DNA of 64,000 bases from assembly GCA_949357655.1 (NCBI GenBank), contig CASHTG010000019.1, positions 1,302,001-1,366,000 on the forward strand, read 5' to 3'. Shown here in pieces: positions 49,501-60,393 of the stretch; the stretch's first letter is position 1; each line of letters opens with the position of its first letter. The notes beneath the pieces were generated by a model. It had not been told where the DNA came from and did no database searches. It saw only the letters and a program-made list of their open reading frames with translations. Source of the stretch: Parascedosporium putredinis (lineage: Eukaryota; Ascomycota; Sordariomycetes; Microascales; Microascaceae). A program made the translations under genes and the position numbers.

Positions 49501-51165
49501 ATGGCTGAAAGGCTTGCCGCTTTGGGAATCAAGGCTCCTTCGAAACCAGGAGAGACGGCAGCACAGAGGCTCGAGCGCGAGAGGGCGGAGAAGGCCGCGA
49601 AGCTGCGACAAGCTGAAGAAGAAGACGCGCGGAGGGAGGCAGAACGGCAGGCGAGGCTTGCGGACGAACAGGGCGTTCCTCCTCCTGCTCCCGAGCCTAC
49701 CAAGAGCGAAAGTCGCAAGCCAGCACCTCCGCCCTCACGAAAGACGGCTAAGGAGCAGCCCGCCCAGCAGGAACCCGCAGCCCGCGAAGAAGCGTACGTC
49801 AACCCCGGTCCATCTTTGTCCACATTTACCCTCAGAAGCGTTTCTTCTCCATTTACTAACTATCTGACTAGCACTAACAGGGGCGAGCTGGAGCGCGAGA
49901 GAGAGGCGGCGGAGGCGCGTCTGAAGGCTCTGGAAGAGCAGGTAAAGCAGAACAAACTCAAGAAGGAGGAGGAGAAACGGCGAAAGAAGGCCGCGTTGGC
50001 GGAAGGCAGAGAGCGAGAGGCTAAGGAGCGAGAGGCAAAGGAGAAGGAGGCGAGGGATCGTGAGGCCAAGCTCGCGGCGGAGCGTGCCGAGTTTCAACGA
50101 CGCGAGGAAGAGCTCCGGCGTCAGCTTGAAGCGGAAGACGATGAGGATTCATCAAGCGATGAGGAAGGCCCGCAGCAAATCACGCCCCCGAGTCAACCGC
50201 CACACACGGCAGCCAGGAACTGGAGCGGTCGACCACCTCTCCCCACAGCCCGCGGCGGCCGTCGCTGCAGCTCCGGCGGCCACGCCTCCTACGGACACGG
50301 AAAGCAAGAACCCCTGGTTCAAGATGATGGCGCAGCCAGCGGCCGAGACCCAAGCGCCTAGCGCCCCCGCCCCGCCCGCCCCGCCTGCCCCGTCTGCCCA
50401 GTCTGCCCCCGCTTCGGCACCGGCAGAGTCTACGAATCCATTCCACCGAATGGCACAACAGGGACAGTCATCGGCGCCTTTCGTCCCCGGACCTACCATC
50501 TCCCGCAAGCGCGCCGACGATGACGACGACGGCTGGGGCTCCGACAACAACGATGAGTCGGACGATGAGTCGGACGATGGACGACCCGGCGGCGCCAAGG
50601 CCGCGCAACTCGCGCAAATGCTCTTTGGCGCCATGGGACCCCCTCGGCCACTCTCTGCTGCCGATGAGAAGGCCACGTCGCCGCCCCCACCCCCGATGCA
50701 GACAACCTCGCCTCCACCAGCGCCGCCTCCCCGCCGCCCGCATCCGCACCGCAGGCCCCATCTCCGGAAGAGTCTCCGAGTGCGCCTCCCCCGCACCTCC
50801 TCTTCCCCCACCAGTGCCTACTAGCGCACCGGCCACATCGCCTCCTCCCCTCCCCCGTTGCCTCCCACCGCAGCTCCGGCCGCTCCTCCCCGCCGCCGCC
50901 CCCTGTGCCTGACTTTGGTGCTCCGTCTGCCCCTGCGCCGCCGCCGCCCCCTCCCATGCCAAACATGGGCGCGCCTGCTCCTCCTGGACCCCCGCCCCCG
51001 CCTCCTATGCCTAGCCTCGGCGGAGGAGGAAGTGCTCCCGCCGCACCACCTGGCGGAGGCCGACCGGCCGGCCTCTTGGGTCAGATCCAGGCCGGAGCGA
51101 TGCTCAAGAAAACCACGACCAAGGACAAGAGCGCATCATCGTTTGCTGGACGCGTCTTGGATTGA
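46536..51165 (+). CDS. PAN1: PAN1, actin-patch and endocytosis scaffold with EH domains
   Basis: PAN1 activates Arp2/3 and links endocytic coat proteins to actin. The ATG at 46536 follows the weaker upstream TTG. The N-terminus is Gln/Pro-rich with repeated QPTGF motifs. EH domain 1 is at about 47130-47500 (FEGLFKAQVGDSATTIAGDKARDLL...LALAMYL-type end). EH domain 2 is at about 48000-48230 (YDGLFRAWDGMSKGFI, WTLADSGNKGRLNLDEFAVAMHL). A long coiled coil follows (about 48550-50120). The C-terminus is a poly-Pro region, then a WH2-like element (AGLLGQIQAGAMLKKTTTK) ending GRVLD. Introns fit at 47277-47344 and, in frame, at 49794-49871. One-base breaks occur near 46825, 46975, 47920, 50185 and 50800. 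Estimated length is about 1,495 residues. Confidence 0.96.
46858..46924 (+). repeat. CAG/CAA repeat coding for poly-Gln in PAN1
   Basis: A run of CAG and CAA codons encodes an almost pure glutamine stretch when read in the repaired PAN1 frame. As read, a one-base break just upstream turns it into serine codons. Such repeats are common and length-variable in PAN1 N-termini. Confidence 0.85.
49794..49871 (+). other. In-frame, stop-free intron candidate in PAN1
   Basis: The segment starts with GTACGT, contains a perfect TACTAAC branch-point sequence and ends in CTGACTAG. It is 78 bases long (26 codons) and has no stop, so the frame stays open whether or not it is spliced. A second possible acceptor (CTAACAG) lies nine bases further on and also keeps the frame. 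Confidence 0.7.
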
Positions 51166-54100
51166 GGTGGGTACAGGTCACTAGTTGAAATGGAAGGGGT
51201 GGAGCAATCGTACTATTCGCCAATGCACGTCAACGCACACCTCTGATAATGATTACTGGGGCGGGAGACGATAATTGGTTAAGCCCTTGCCACATCTTGT
51301 ATCTACATCAATTGAATTTCTACTGTTTATCATGTTATCGTCGTTGAGGTGTTGTCTCTTTCCGTGTCACCCCATGCTCTCCTCTCAGCTCAGTCTTAGT
51401 CCACTGGAAGAATGTACTTGCTATGTCAGGAAGGTAAGGTTTCGTTTCCGAAAGCAAGCGCTGGTCTCTTGCGGCGACGCGTGCTCTTTGGACTTGGATG
51501 AGTGGTCAGATGTTGATCCAGGTAGCTAGAGTCAACACCGTGACGTGACGCCTTTCAAAGAAGTCTATTGATTGTTGACATTTTCTGCCACTCCTCATTT
51601 GTAAACTTGTAAAGTGGGACTTGACGGACGAACATCCACCCGTGCTCGGGGATCTCAATCCCTTTGTCAGTCTCAACCAAACACCTTGCTTCATACAAGA
51701 TCTAAGAGATGAACAAGGCTGAAAGGCCCAGGAAACCCCTTCACTTTGCTTGAGCACACGTAGGCCTTGGGTAGTAAGACTTGTCTCCTCCCCCTTTTCA
51801 GATCCGGCTCTTTTCTCCTTGCCTGTCTCTAGTACCTGAAAAGATGCCGCAAAGGCTCGGGCATTTCACCGTGGTTATCAAAGACATGAAACCGGTGGCT
51901 AGAGTGGCGGGGAACAGGCCAATGGAAGAAAAGGAGATGGAAAAATAGAGGGAGAAGAGGAAAAGAACCCCAAGTTTACTTCTTCCCTAAAAGGCAAGTT
52001 CTAGCATCCCCAGAAACCCTTGCTTGCCCCTTGAGAGAAGCAAAAGAACGAGGGCGCAGGTTGTATTACTCACAGGATGGTGTACTAGTAAGTCAATAGG
52101 AGGGGGGTCAAGCGAAAGCAATGTTTACTGGGGATGGGTTTTGGGAGAGAGGGAGGGCAAGAATTAACGGGAAACGGGAGACGGCGGGTTTGCCCCGGAT
52201 TTCCCGGTATAATATCGGTGCCGTGTTTCGAGCTGGAGGGAGGGGGACGAACAACGGAAGCGAGAGGGGAAGAGACGTTCTCGGAGGCTCGTCTCCTTGG
52301 TCTAAGTGGATGTCTCGTCGGCTGTATACTCGACACGGGGAACAGTAGGGAGAAGAGGAGAGAGGAAGAAAGAAAAGGAAAAGAAAAAAGAGGGATGAAG
52401 TTACCCCTCTCTCTCTTTGAATTTACGTGCCCCTTCTCGAGACGAGAACCCGATCAAGCTGGATCACTGGGACCTCCCCTACTTTCAATATCTGACTATT
52501 GTCACCAAGATTCCCCGTTGCGGCCGCTGTCTCTTCTTCCCCTTTCCTCCTCCTTTTTTTTCCCCTTGCCTTGCCCCCTCTTTGCATTCAATAAGATACC
52601 GCCTACCCCACGCTTTCTCTTTTTGGGGCCTCATCTGCCTCTCCACCGCGGCACAGGAGGAAAAGCGGGCAGCAAAAGAGGAGAGGAAAGGGCTGGTTAG
52701 CGTGGGTGCATGCGTGCGTAAATGTTTCTGCTTGGAGGTGGGACCAGCCTTGTTAATCGGAGACAAGGTCGCAAAGACCCTATCTGCATGTGCTCACCCG
52801 CTCCTGGGTTCTTTAGCGAATTGGCGAAATGATTCTGAAACGGAGAGTTCGCCTTTCGCCCTGGTGGTGCCTGAAAGCTATACGAAGCGATGTGCTACAC
52901 GAGGTGGAAGATCTGATGAGGGGAAGATATACTATGGTCATGGGCAAAACGGGGGAAGAAGCTGAACTACACTTCTTTACGGTGTTGGCCTCACATAGAT
53001 CCATGTCTTGTGAAACCATTGTTAACAGCCCCATTCTATTTTGTATTTTACTTTTCTTTCCTTCTTCAGCTACATCTACCTTGGTATACTTACATTACAT
53101 GTACGAATGATTGCATGCCCCGCCACCTCAAAAGAAGGAAAACAGACTGCATTCGCTTCAGTGGAAATAACACTCTCAGTATTTCCATCGCTTCTTCATT
53201 TTTGTATCCTAACACTCGGTATAATGGATGATATATCATAGTTCAAGAGGGATTTATTCGGTTTAGTCGAATGGGGACTAGAATAGGTGGGGGCATATTG
53301 TCTCCTGGATCGTCCAGGGCTTGATCGAGTCCAGCCAAGAGGACGCCACCACCATGAGTACAAGGAAGACCCCAAGCCAAACCATGAAGGAGGGACGATC
53401 ATGTCCTTCGACGCGACGCGAATGCCGAAAGGCAAACCCTGCGCCGGACCAACCACTGCGGAGACGATGAGAAGAAGAGCGGGTCCGTAATAAGGGAGAA
53501 GAAGGAAGAAGGAAAGAAATGGCTGTGTGGATCTACGTGGGAAAAAGCAACACATGGACACGGTCATGGAGAGGGATGAGAGTGCAAAACGAGGCCGGGC
53601 AAAGGAAGACGAGAAAAAGGAAAAAAGGAAAAAGGCAAGACATCTTGGCTGAAGGTGGAGACCTGGGTGGAATGGAGGATCTATCGAACTACACTAGAGG
53701 GTCAAGTGGTCTACATTGATGTCATCGGTTATCTGAATGTCTGGAGAACGAAAAGCCAAGCCCAAGGCTGTCGATGAAAGGAACAAACCCCTGCAAAGAT
53801 TTGTAGATAGGACCGACAGAAGAGTTAAACAAGGTACTCATCCGGCGGGGAGCAAGAAGGATAAAAAGAATGCAAAGTCTGCATGAGCCGGTTCCCGGAC
53901 TAGGGATACACTAATACACGCTGGTATGGAACTGAACTAAACACGATTGTTGATCAGGCTGACCTGACCATCCAGGTGTCACTCACAATTTTGACATGCG
54001 AGAAGGGGAGTGGAGATGGAGCCTGGTACTTGAAAAGGCAAAAAAAAGTCCCGGCCTGCAACATTTTAACCGCACGGCCGTACTAGAGACGGAGCTGAGA

Positions 54101-56315
54101 TCGGAAGGACGTTTGTTGGATCGGGGATCTTCAGCACGATTTCCAGACTGAAGATGTGGATAAATCGGAGAGGACGGGGAAACCCACTTTCCTTCTTCTC
54201 ATCCTTCTCTTAGCCACTGGGACCCCTTATCGCGGCACCTGGAGCTGAAGAGGCCCTTCGGTAAGCGTGAATAGAAAGGGCTCAGTTCGAGGCTGACCTC
54301 CGCTCCCCATGGCGTGATTTCAGGGCAAGCCACCGAACGTTTTGACGACATCTGGTTATCAACTACGAAAGTGTTCTAGACTCTCCTCCTCCGATTCTTG
54401 AAACCTGAAACCTGAAGAGAAGGTGGAAAGTGAGGTGACGAATGGTCTCCTCGAGGAGAATATTGCTCACGTCGTGGAGGGGGGATCCAACTGGATTGAA
54501 TGGAATAGATCCATTTACACTCTCAAGTCAAGCCCCAAGGCCAGGGACATGGACGCCATTCTCGCAATCGAACACACTGGCGCAAGCCACTTGCACCACA
54601 GCCAAGACCCAAACGGCGGCTCTCTGTCGCTAGCTCCATCGCCATTGAGAAGGGGAGGGAAAGAAGAAAAAAATGCGACTACGACTACGACTGCGACTGT
54701 GGCTAGGGTAGGCTAGTTTCCATGCATGAATGTCTAAAGTGATCATGGGTCCAGGCGGGCTTGACAAGGGCCGGTTTATTGGGCCAGCCCGCGCCATCAC
54801 TGGTCCATTTTTCCTTTTCCCCTTCGCCTCTTGCCGTTCTTTTGTGTTTTCTGCACAGGCCCGTCTGCCAGCTCACCCTTGCTATAAGATGCTGGGTTTT
54901 TTGAGCATGGGACGCCGGCGGGGGTGGGTCGGACTGGACTGGGTTGGTGGACTGGACTGGACGGGGGAGGGAAGGGCACAGGAGCTGGAGGCCGAGTTGA
55001 TATTGGCTATGATGTCGGGATGAGGTGACTAGCTTGGCTCGGGATGACACGCTAGTGGGTTTTCGAGCGAGGCTTGGGCACGACCATTGACGGAACATTT
55101 GAACTTTGCACGGTAAGGAAGAGTGGGGGCTTTTTTCACGAGGAATGGAATTCTCTCGAGATCGTCATGACGAAGAAAAAAAAAAAAAAAGAGGTGCTGA
55201 GGTATCGGGGAGGATCTTGTTCATCCCGGAGTGTTTGGCTACGCCCCGAAACAGGCTCAAGAACTTGATGGCCGCGGGTACATCAAGTCCTTTTTCTTTC
55301 TTCATGCCACTTCTGTTTCCTTCCCCTTTGCCCCGCGAGTCTTCTACCCTCTTCACTCTACCTCTGTTCGTAGATAAGAAGCTTGTCTTGGGGCAGGTGG
55401 ATTGAATTCGGCGTTGGAGCCCAACGAACTGAATCCCGAACCCACACCCTTTCCCCGATATGAGTGGATCGGCGATTCATAGCGTATGCCTCGGGACCTC
55501 TGGGGCCGAACATTCTTGGGAGACCTAAAGGGTGGCAGGTTGCTTTTTTCATCTTGTCCTCCTTCCTGTTCCTGATAGCTCTGCACTCGCCATCTTCCCT
55601 GTATTCATGCTCCTCTGCTCTCGAGTGACCACTTGATGTTTCATCGCGATAAGACACTGGGTCCCCAGATCCTCAAGAAGACGCCAAGTACACTGGGTAC
55701 TTCGTATCCTCTTTTTATCAAGGTCGAATGATATTGATGGTTCTCGTGCTGCAAGTACTTTGAATTTTTGAGGGGCTGCCTGCCTGCATGTGCGTGCGTG
55801 CGCGATGAGATGATCACGGATGGATCCCTCATCCGGAGGTTCCTCGGAGGTAGCATGTGCTTTCGCGTTGGTGGGTTTCGATAAGGGTTTTTAGCCATCA
55901 GCACCCCGCAAGAACTGCCTAAGGTCCCCTCTTTTGGAGAATCAGCTGGGTGCAGAGAACATCAATGAGAACGCAAAGAGAACGAGAGAACTTGCGTTTG
56001 GTTTCACGCCCCCATCCCGTCATTCATTGGCCTCGACGGTCGTTTGTGGTTGTCCAACAAGTCGTTTCCTCCTGCACCGCACCTGCAGCCCGAAACCAGC
56101 CAATCAGGGTTAGCCTTGGCCCGGGTTTCTGACCAACCCAAACCAGGGATCAATTCCTCCGACCAACCCTCTGGCCTGTCCCTTCCCTCAACCCACGCAC
56201 CCTTGGCACCCACGCACACACACGCCGCCGCCCTTTCCCCACCCGAAAGCCGTCCGCCGGTCGATCCCCCTTTAATTGGCTGCATGTCGACGTTCAACTT
56301 TCGCGTTTCAAAACA

Positions 56316-56331
56316 ACGCGTGTGGACGCGT
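56316..56331. promoter_or_regulatory. Paired ACGCGT sites (MluI cell-cycle box-like)
   Basis: Two ACGCGT hexamers lie ten bases apart, about 4 kb upstream of the forkhead gene. ACGCGT is the core of the yeast MBF site. A single further copy at 60045-60050 is 344 bases upstream of the forkhead ATG. The hexamer also occurs elsewhere in the window, so function is not shown. Confidence 0.3.
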
Positions 56332-59300
56332 CGACTGGTTTAGACTTCATCTCACGAATTTCCTGTGACCGCTCTTGAAAACCGCGCGCGGCAAAGGAGA
56401 AGAGAGGGAGAGGGAATTTTCCTTCTTTCTTTTTGGCTGCGCACACATTGGATTCTCTTCCTCTCGGAAAAGCTACGGGATCTCTTTTTATCCTGTACTT
56501 TTATTTCCTTCTACTGCCTTCTTTGTGGGGGAGTATCTGCTATCTCGAGTGTTAAAAGGCGATATTGGACTAAGAGAGGCTTTGCAAATGTTCGTACTTG
56601 GTAAACTATAAACCCTAATCAGACTTTTGGGGTGGAAATGGGCGCATCAACTTGTCATCAAGTATTCTATTAAACGTCCGTGGTTCAACGCCTTGTACCT
56701 TTTCTCTCTCTCCTCGGTCCCCCTCTCCATCGCTCGATCCATGGATGACCCCACTCGAAATAGACCGAAACTTCGCCAAACGGAATTCGCAAGTGGCGTC
56801 ACGACGAAACTTGTTGGGGCCGGAATCATGCGCCCATCTCCCAGGAGCACGAGGAACGATCTTCCCAAAAATAAGAGAGGAAGATCAGACACAACTCCGC
56901 CGTGCTTACCTGCGGACTGAAAGTATCCGCCTCCGTATTATTCTCCTCGCCGTGCTCCCGTTTTTCTTCCCTCATCATGAGAGTATCTTAAACCTGATGG
57001 CCTTATCTACAAGTACGAATGATTCAAGGGAATCGAGATCGAGTGAAAACCGGTCCTTGTTCTCGCTAGACCAGAGGGATAGATTACGTCGCACCCACCT
57101 CCATCGTATCAATGTATCAATCCTTGGAAACTGGGCGATCAGCTCGGTCTAGTGCGCACATGCATGAAAAAATGGCTCTAAAACGAGTATTAAGTTGCAT
57201 TTCCCACACTTTGCTCTTTTCCAGCGCAACCGAGAGGAACAGGATTTTTTCTTCTCTTTTCTTTTCTTTTCTTTTGCCGTGGTGGGCCGGACGGGGAGGT
57301 CTCCTTGGATGTGAGCTGATTCAAAGACACGTAAAGGCACGCACGAAGCAAGAGATGGGGATTAAGAGGTTGAGGCCCCACCGCTAGCGACATTTGCCGG
57401 GAAACTTTTTTCCTTTCTCTTTGAATGGCTCAATGAGACTGCCCCCGAGAATCCCCGCAAGTCGAAGCTATCCGGCCGTGGGAACTTCACTAGAGAACAA
57501 AGGAAAAATCTAGATACTATAGATCCTACGCCCATCAATGCCGTCCTGTATGCCGTTTCTGCTGGGCCGGCGAGACGGGAGCTTCGACGACTCAGAAATC
57601 GTGGGGTTGATGCACAATTGAATATAGACGTACGAAGTAGAAGCGGATGCGTAGGCCCCCATCGATTTTTCAAGTCTTTGATGCACCTGGGCAAGCTGGG
57701 CAAGCTGGGCAATAATACTGAACTCGTGCTCCCAGCTCACCCGACACTAAGAAACTTCCCCAAGTTGGGAGTAGCATTGCAAGGCTAGCTGCATGCTTTC
57801 CGCATCGTCTTGGTACCGGTGCTGGCACTAGTGCACTGCCATCGATCTATCGAGCCGAAAAGCTAAACATGTACAATCTTCGACCCCTTCTTGCTCCAAG
57901 GTATTCTGTCTAAGGAGGAGGAGATCTTGCTCCAGCCGTACCCACCACGAGTTTAAGAGACTCGCCGGCACTGAGACCATGGACCACTAGCCCCAGTTAT
58001 AGGATGATCCCGAAACCCTCCTTCCCAAGGACGAAGAAAAAGGAATTAGAGGAGGAACCAGACGAGAGGGAAAAACCGTCTTGAACTGCCTTTTCAATCA
58101 AACCGTTTTCGAAGAGTTTCGGTTCTCGCTCACGCCATTCCCTCCCGTCCGGTACTTCTTCATCTTCTCTGATCATCATCCCGGACCGTCTGAGCATCAC
58201 GAACTCGGGTGATATTCCCCTCCGGGCTCTTAATCCTGGTGCGTGCGAGTCCGATCCCTCCTCCCCAAGTCGGATAAAGAAACCCACGCCAGTGCTGTCA
58301 GTGCCAGTCATTGGCACGTCGCGCTGTCGTCGCGGGCCCTGCTCTGCCCTGGCCCTTAAAGTGCATGGCCCTGCCTTTGCAGAAACGCGCATCAAATTGA
58401 AACCCCTCATCTCCCGCTCTCAGGCCTCTCCCCAGAACTCAGCCCGTGTCTAGATCGGGCCATGACACCCTTCCTCCGTCACACTGTTCTTGAATACTTT
58501 TCCGAACGCAACATGCTTTGAGAATATCTCCCACCTCCACAATCCACTCTACCCCTTCCCTTGGATATCAAGATGGAAGAGACACTAGTTTACAAGTAGA
58601 GCGGCCCCCAAGAAGGGACTCGAGGAGAAAACCTCAAGACTAAAAAAGGCTGGGTCGAGAGTGTAAACCTGTAACAGATTGCACGAGTAGCCGCGTCGTT
58701 TTCTTTTCTTTTTCTCTCCTTTCTTCTTCATTTTTCATTCGTGTCAAGCCGCACTTCTCTCGGCCAATCCAGGTGCATGTGCATGGGAGCGAGCCAACCG
58801 AGGGGCGACTCGTCTCCAAAATCCCCCACTGCCCTTGCGTCCTGCCTCAGCCAGTCCGCGCAGTCGGTTTGAGTGCAGGGTGTGGCTCTTCATTCCAGGC
58901 CTGAAAAGGACTGGCCAGACGGAACGAGGCCGACTTGTTAGACGGTGCGTTTTGGTCGTGTCCTGTCCGTGGTTCGCTGGTTTTCAACGTGCGATACGGA
59001 GCACTGGCGGCGGTACCTTGGTACCTCCGCCTGATAGAACATCGCATTATCGAACAGAGAAGGTGCATCCCAGCGCTCTTTGCTGCGCTGGCACGCGTGT
59101 GTCCACGCACCCGCTTGTCACTGGTTACATTGATCCGTCCACTCCAGCCTGTCCTTAGCCGCCCTCGACTTTTGCTTTGGCAAACGGGTTGAAGAAGTGA
59201 AAGAAGAAGGCAAGGAAAATGAAAAGAAGCCCATGTGGTGGAGATGACGAAGAGAATCATTGGAGAGATTAGATTTCCTGTAATACGTTGGGCTGCTGGA

Positions 59301-59754
59301 TCAAAGATGGGTCTGGTCTAGGACGTGATGCTGGAGCATCAAAAGTCGCAGACAGACAGCGTGGTGTGGTTGGGCGGTAGGGTACATCGATCCTTTGCAT
59401 CGCTGATCTGCCCTGGCCACCGGCTCCAACCTGAGATTGATGAAAGACGGAGCACTCACCGTCCCCAGTGCGTGCCGGGGAAGAACGACGGGTCACGACT
59501 GTCGGCGTTTGCGTCCCAGATCAATGTCACTACAACCGTAGCCGGTGCACGTCCAGCCAGCCATTACGGTCAACTGTGTTACAGCACGAAAGCAAGGACC
59601 GTACACGTACAGTGCCATCTTCCGCTCAGTCACGTCGTGCGTGTGGCCTGGCCGGGGCGTGCCACGTCCAGCATTCCACAGTGCTCGTGCTGCTAATTAC
59701 AGCCCCGGCGCTACGAACACTGGGGCCTGGCCTGTCTCATCGGCCCTGCCGCGC

Positions 59755-59930
59755 CTCTTTTTCTCACTCGCTCCTTCCATCCCGATTCTACCTAATTCCC
59801 ACCCTCCCCTCCCATATACCTCTTTCCTCCCCTTCCACCCGCTTTCTCTCTTGTCACTCTCACTTCCCCTCTCCAACTTCATTCCCTTTTCCTCCTCCTC
59901 TTCCCTTTGACCTCGATTCCGTTCCTTTCT
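59755..59930 (+). promoter_or_regulatory. CT-rich promoter tract upstream of the forkhead gene
   Basis: About 175 bases are nearly pure pyrimidine on the plus strand, 460-640 bases upstream of the forkhead ATG. Such tracts commonly precede transcription starts in filamentous ascomycetes, which would give this mRNA a leader of several hundred bases. Confidence 0.45.
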
Positions 59931-60393
59931 CGTGAACTTCCATTCCACAACATCCTTTGCGGAGTCATCTTGGTCCCCTTTTTCTCCCACCCTGCTCGAA
60001 TACCTGCCGCCTCGTAGCCGGACTTTTGACTCGCTTCCTACTCAACGCGTCGAACTCGACATCACGCTTTCACTGCTGGGCAGTCGCACCACATCCATCG
60101 ACTCGACCCGCTTCGATCTCCAACCCAACGACGCATTATTCAATCGATCGAGCCTTGAAGCTCAGTCGTATCTGCTCTAGGTGTGTAGACATCACCACTA
60201 GGCTGCACCGTCGTGTCACCGACGCGCTTTTCCAGCCACCACCTTGCCTCGGCTTCCTCCCCTTGGACGCCTGCGAGTGCTTCCGTGTGCGAGGAGCAAT
60301 CTCTAACAAGTTGAACCTGCTATAGGATTTCCAACGTGTTCGAGCAGCCGATCTATCGTTACAAAACATCTTTGCCCTGTTGACGCGGCCAAA

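Larger units (their letters stand above)
51166..60393. other. Long gene-poor interval between PAN1 and the forkhead gene
   Basis: About 9.2 kb carries no open frame that I can tie to a protein family. The better frames are 53567-53196 (minus, 123 codons, hydrophobic) and 58410-57997 (minus, 137 codons); both start at ATG but have no recognisable features. The DNA is mixed in composition, with many short purine or pyrimidine runs, a poly-A run near 55175 and a short tandem (GGGCAAGCTG) near 57690. The last 650 bases look like a promoter and leader of the forkhead gene. No transposon ends, tRNA or 5S rRNA were recognised. Confidence 0.55.

Noticed and set aside
53196..53567. 123-codon hydrophobic minus-strand frame
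   Set aside because: It starts at ATG and has membrane-like segments, but lies in low-complexity DNA with competing frames and has no family resemblance.
57997..58410. 137-codon minus-strand frame
   Set aside because: It starts at ATG but has no domain, no splice pattern and biased low-complexity content.
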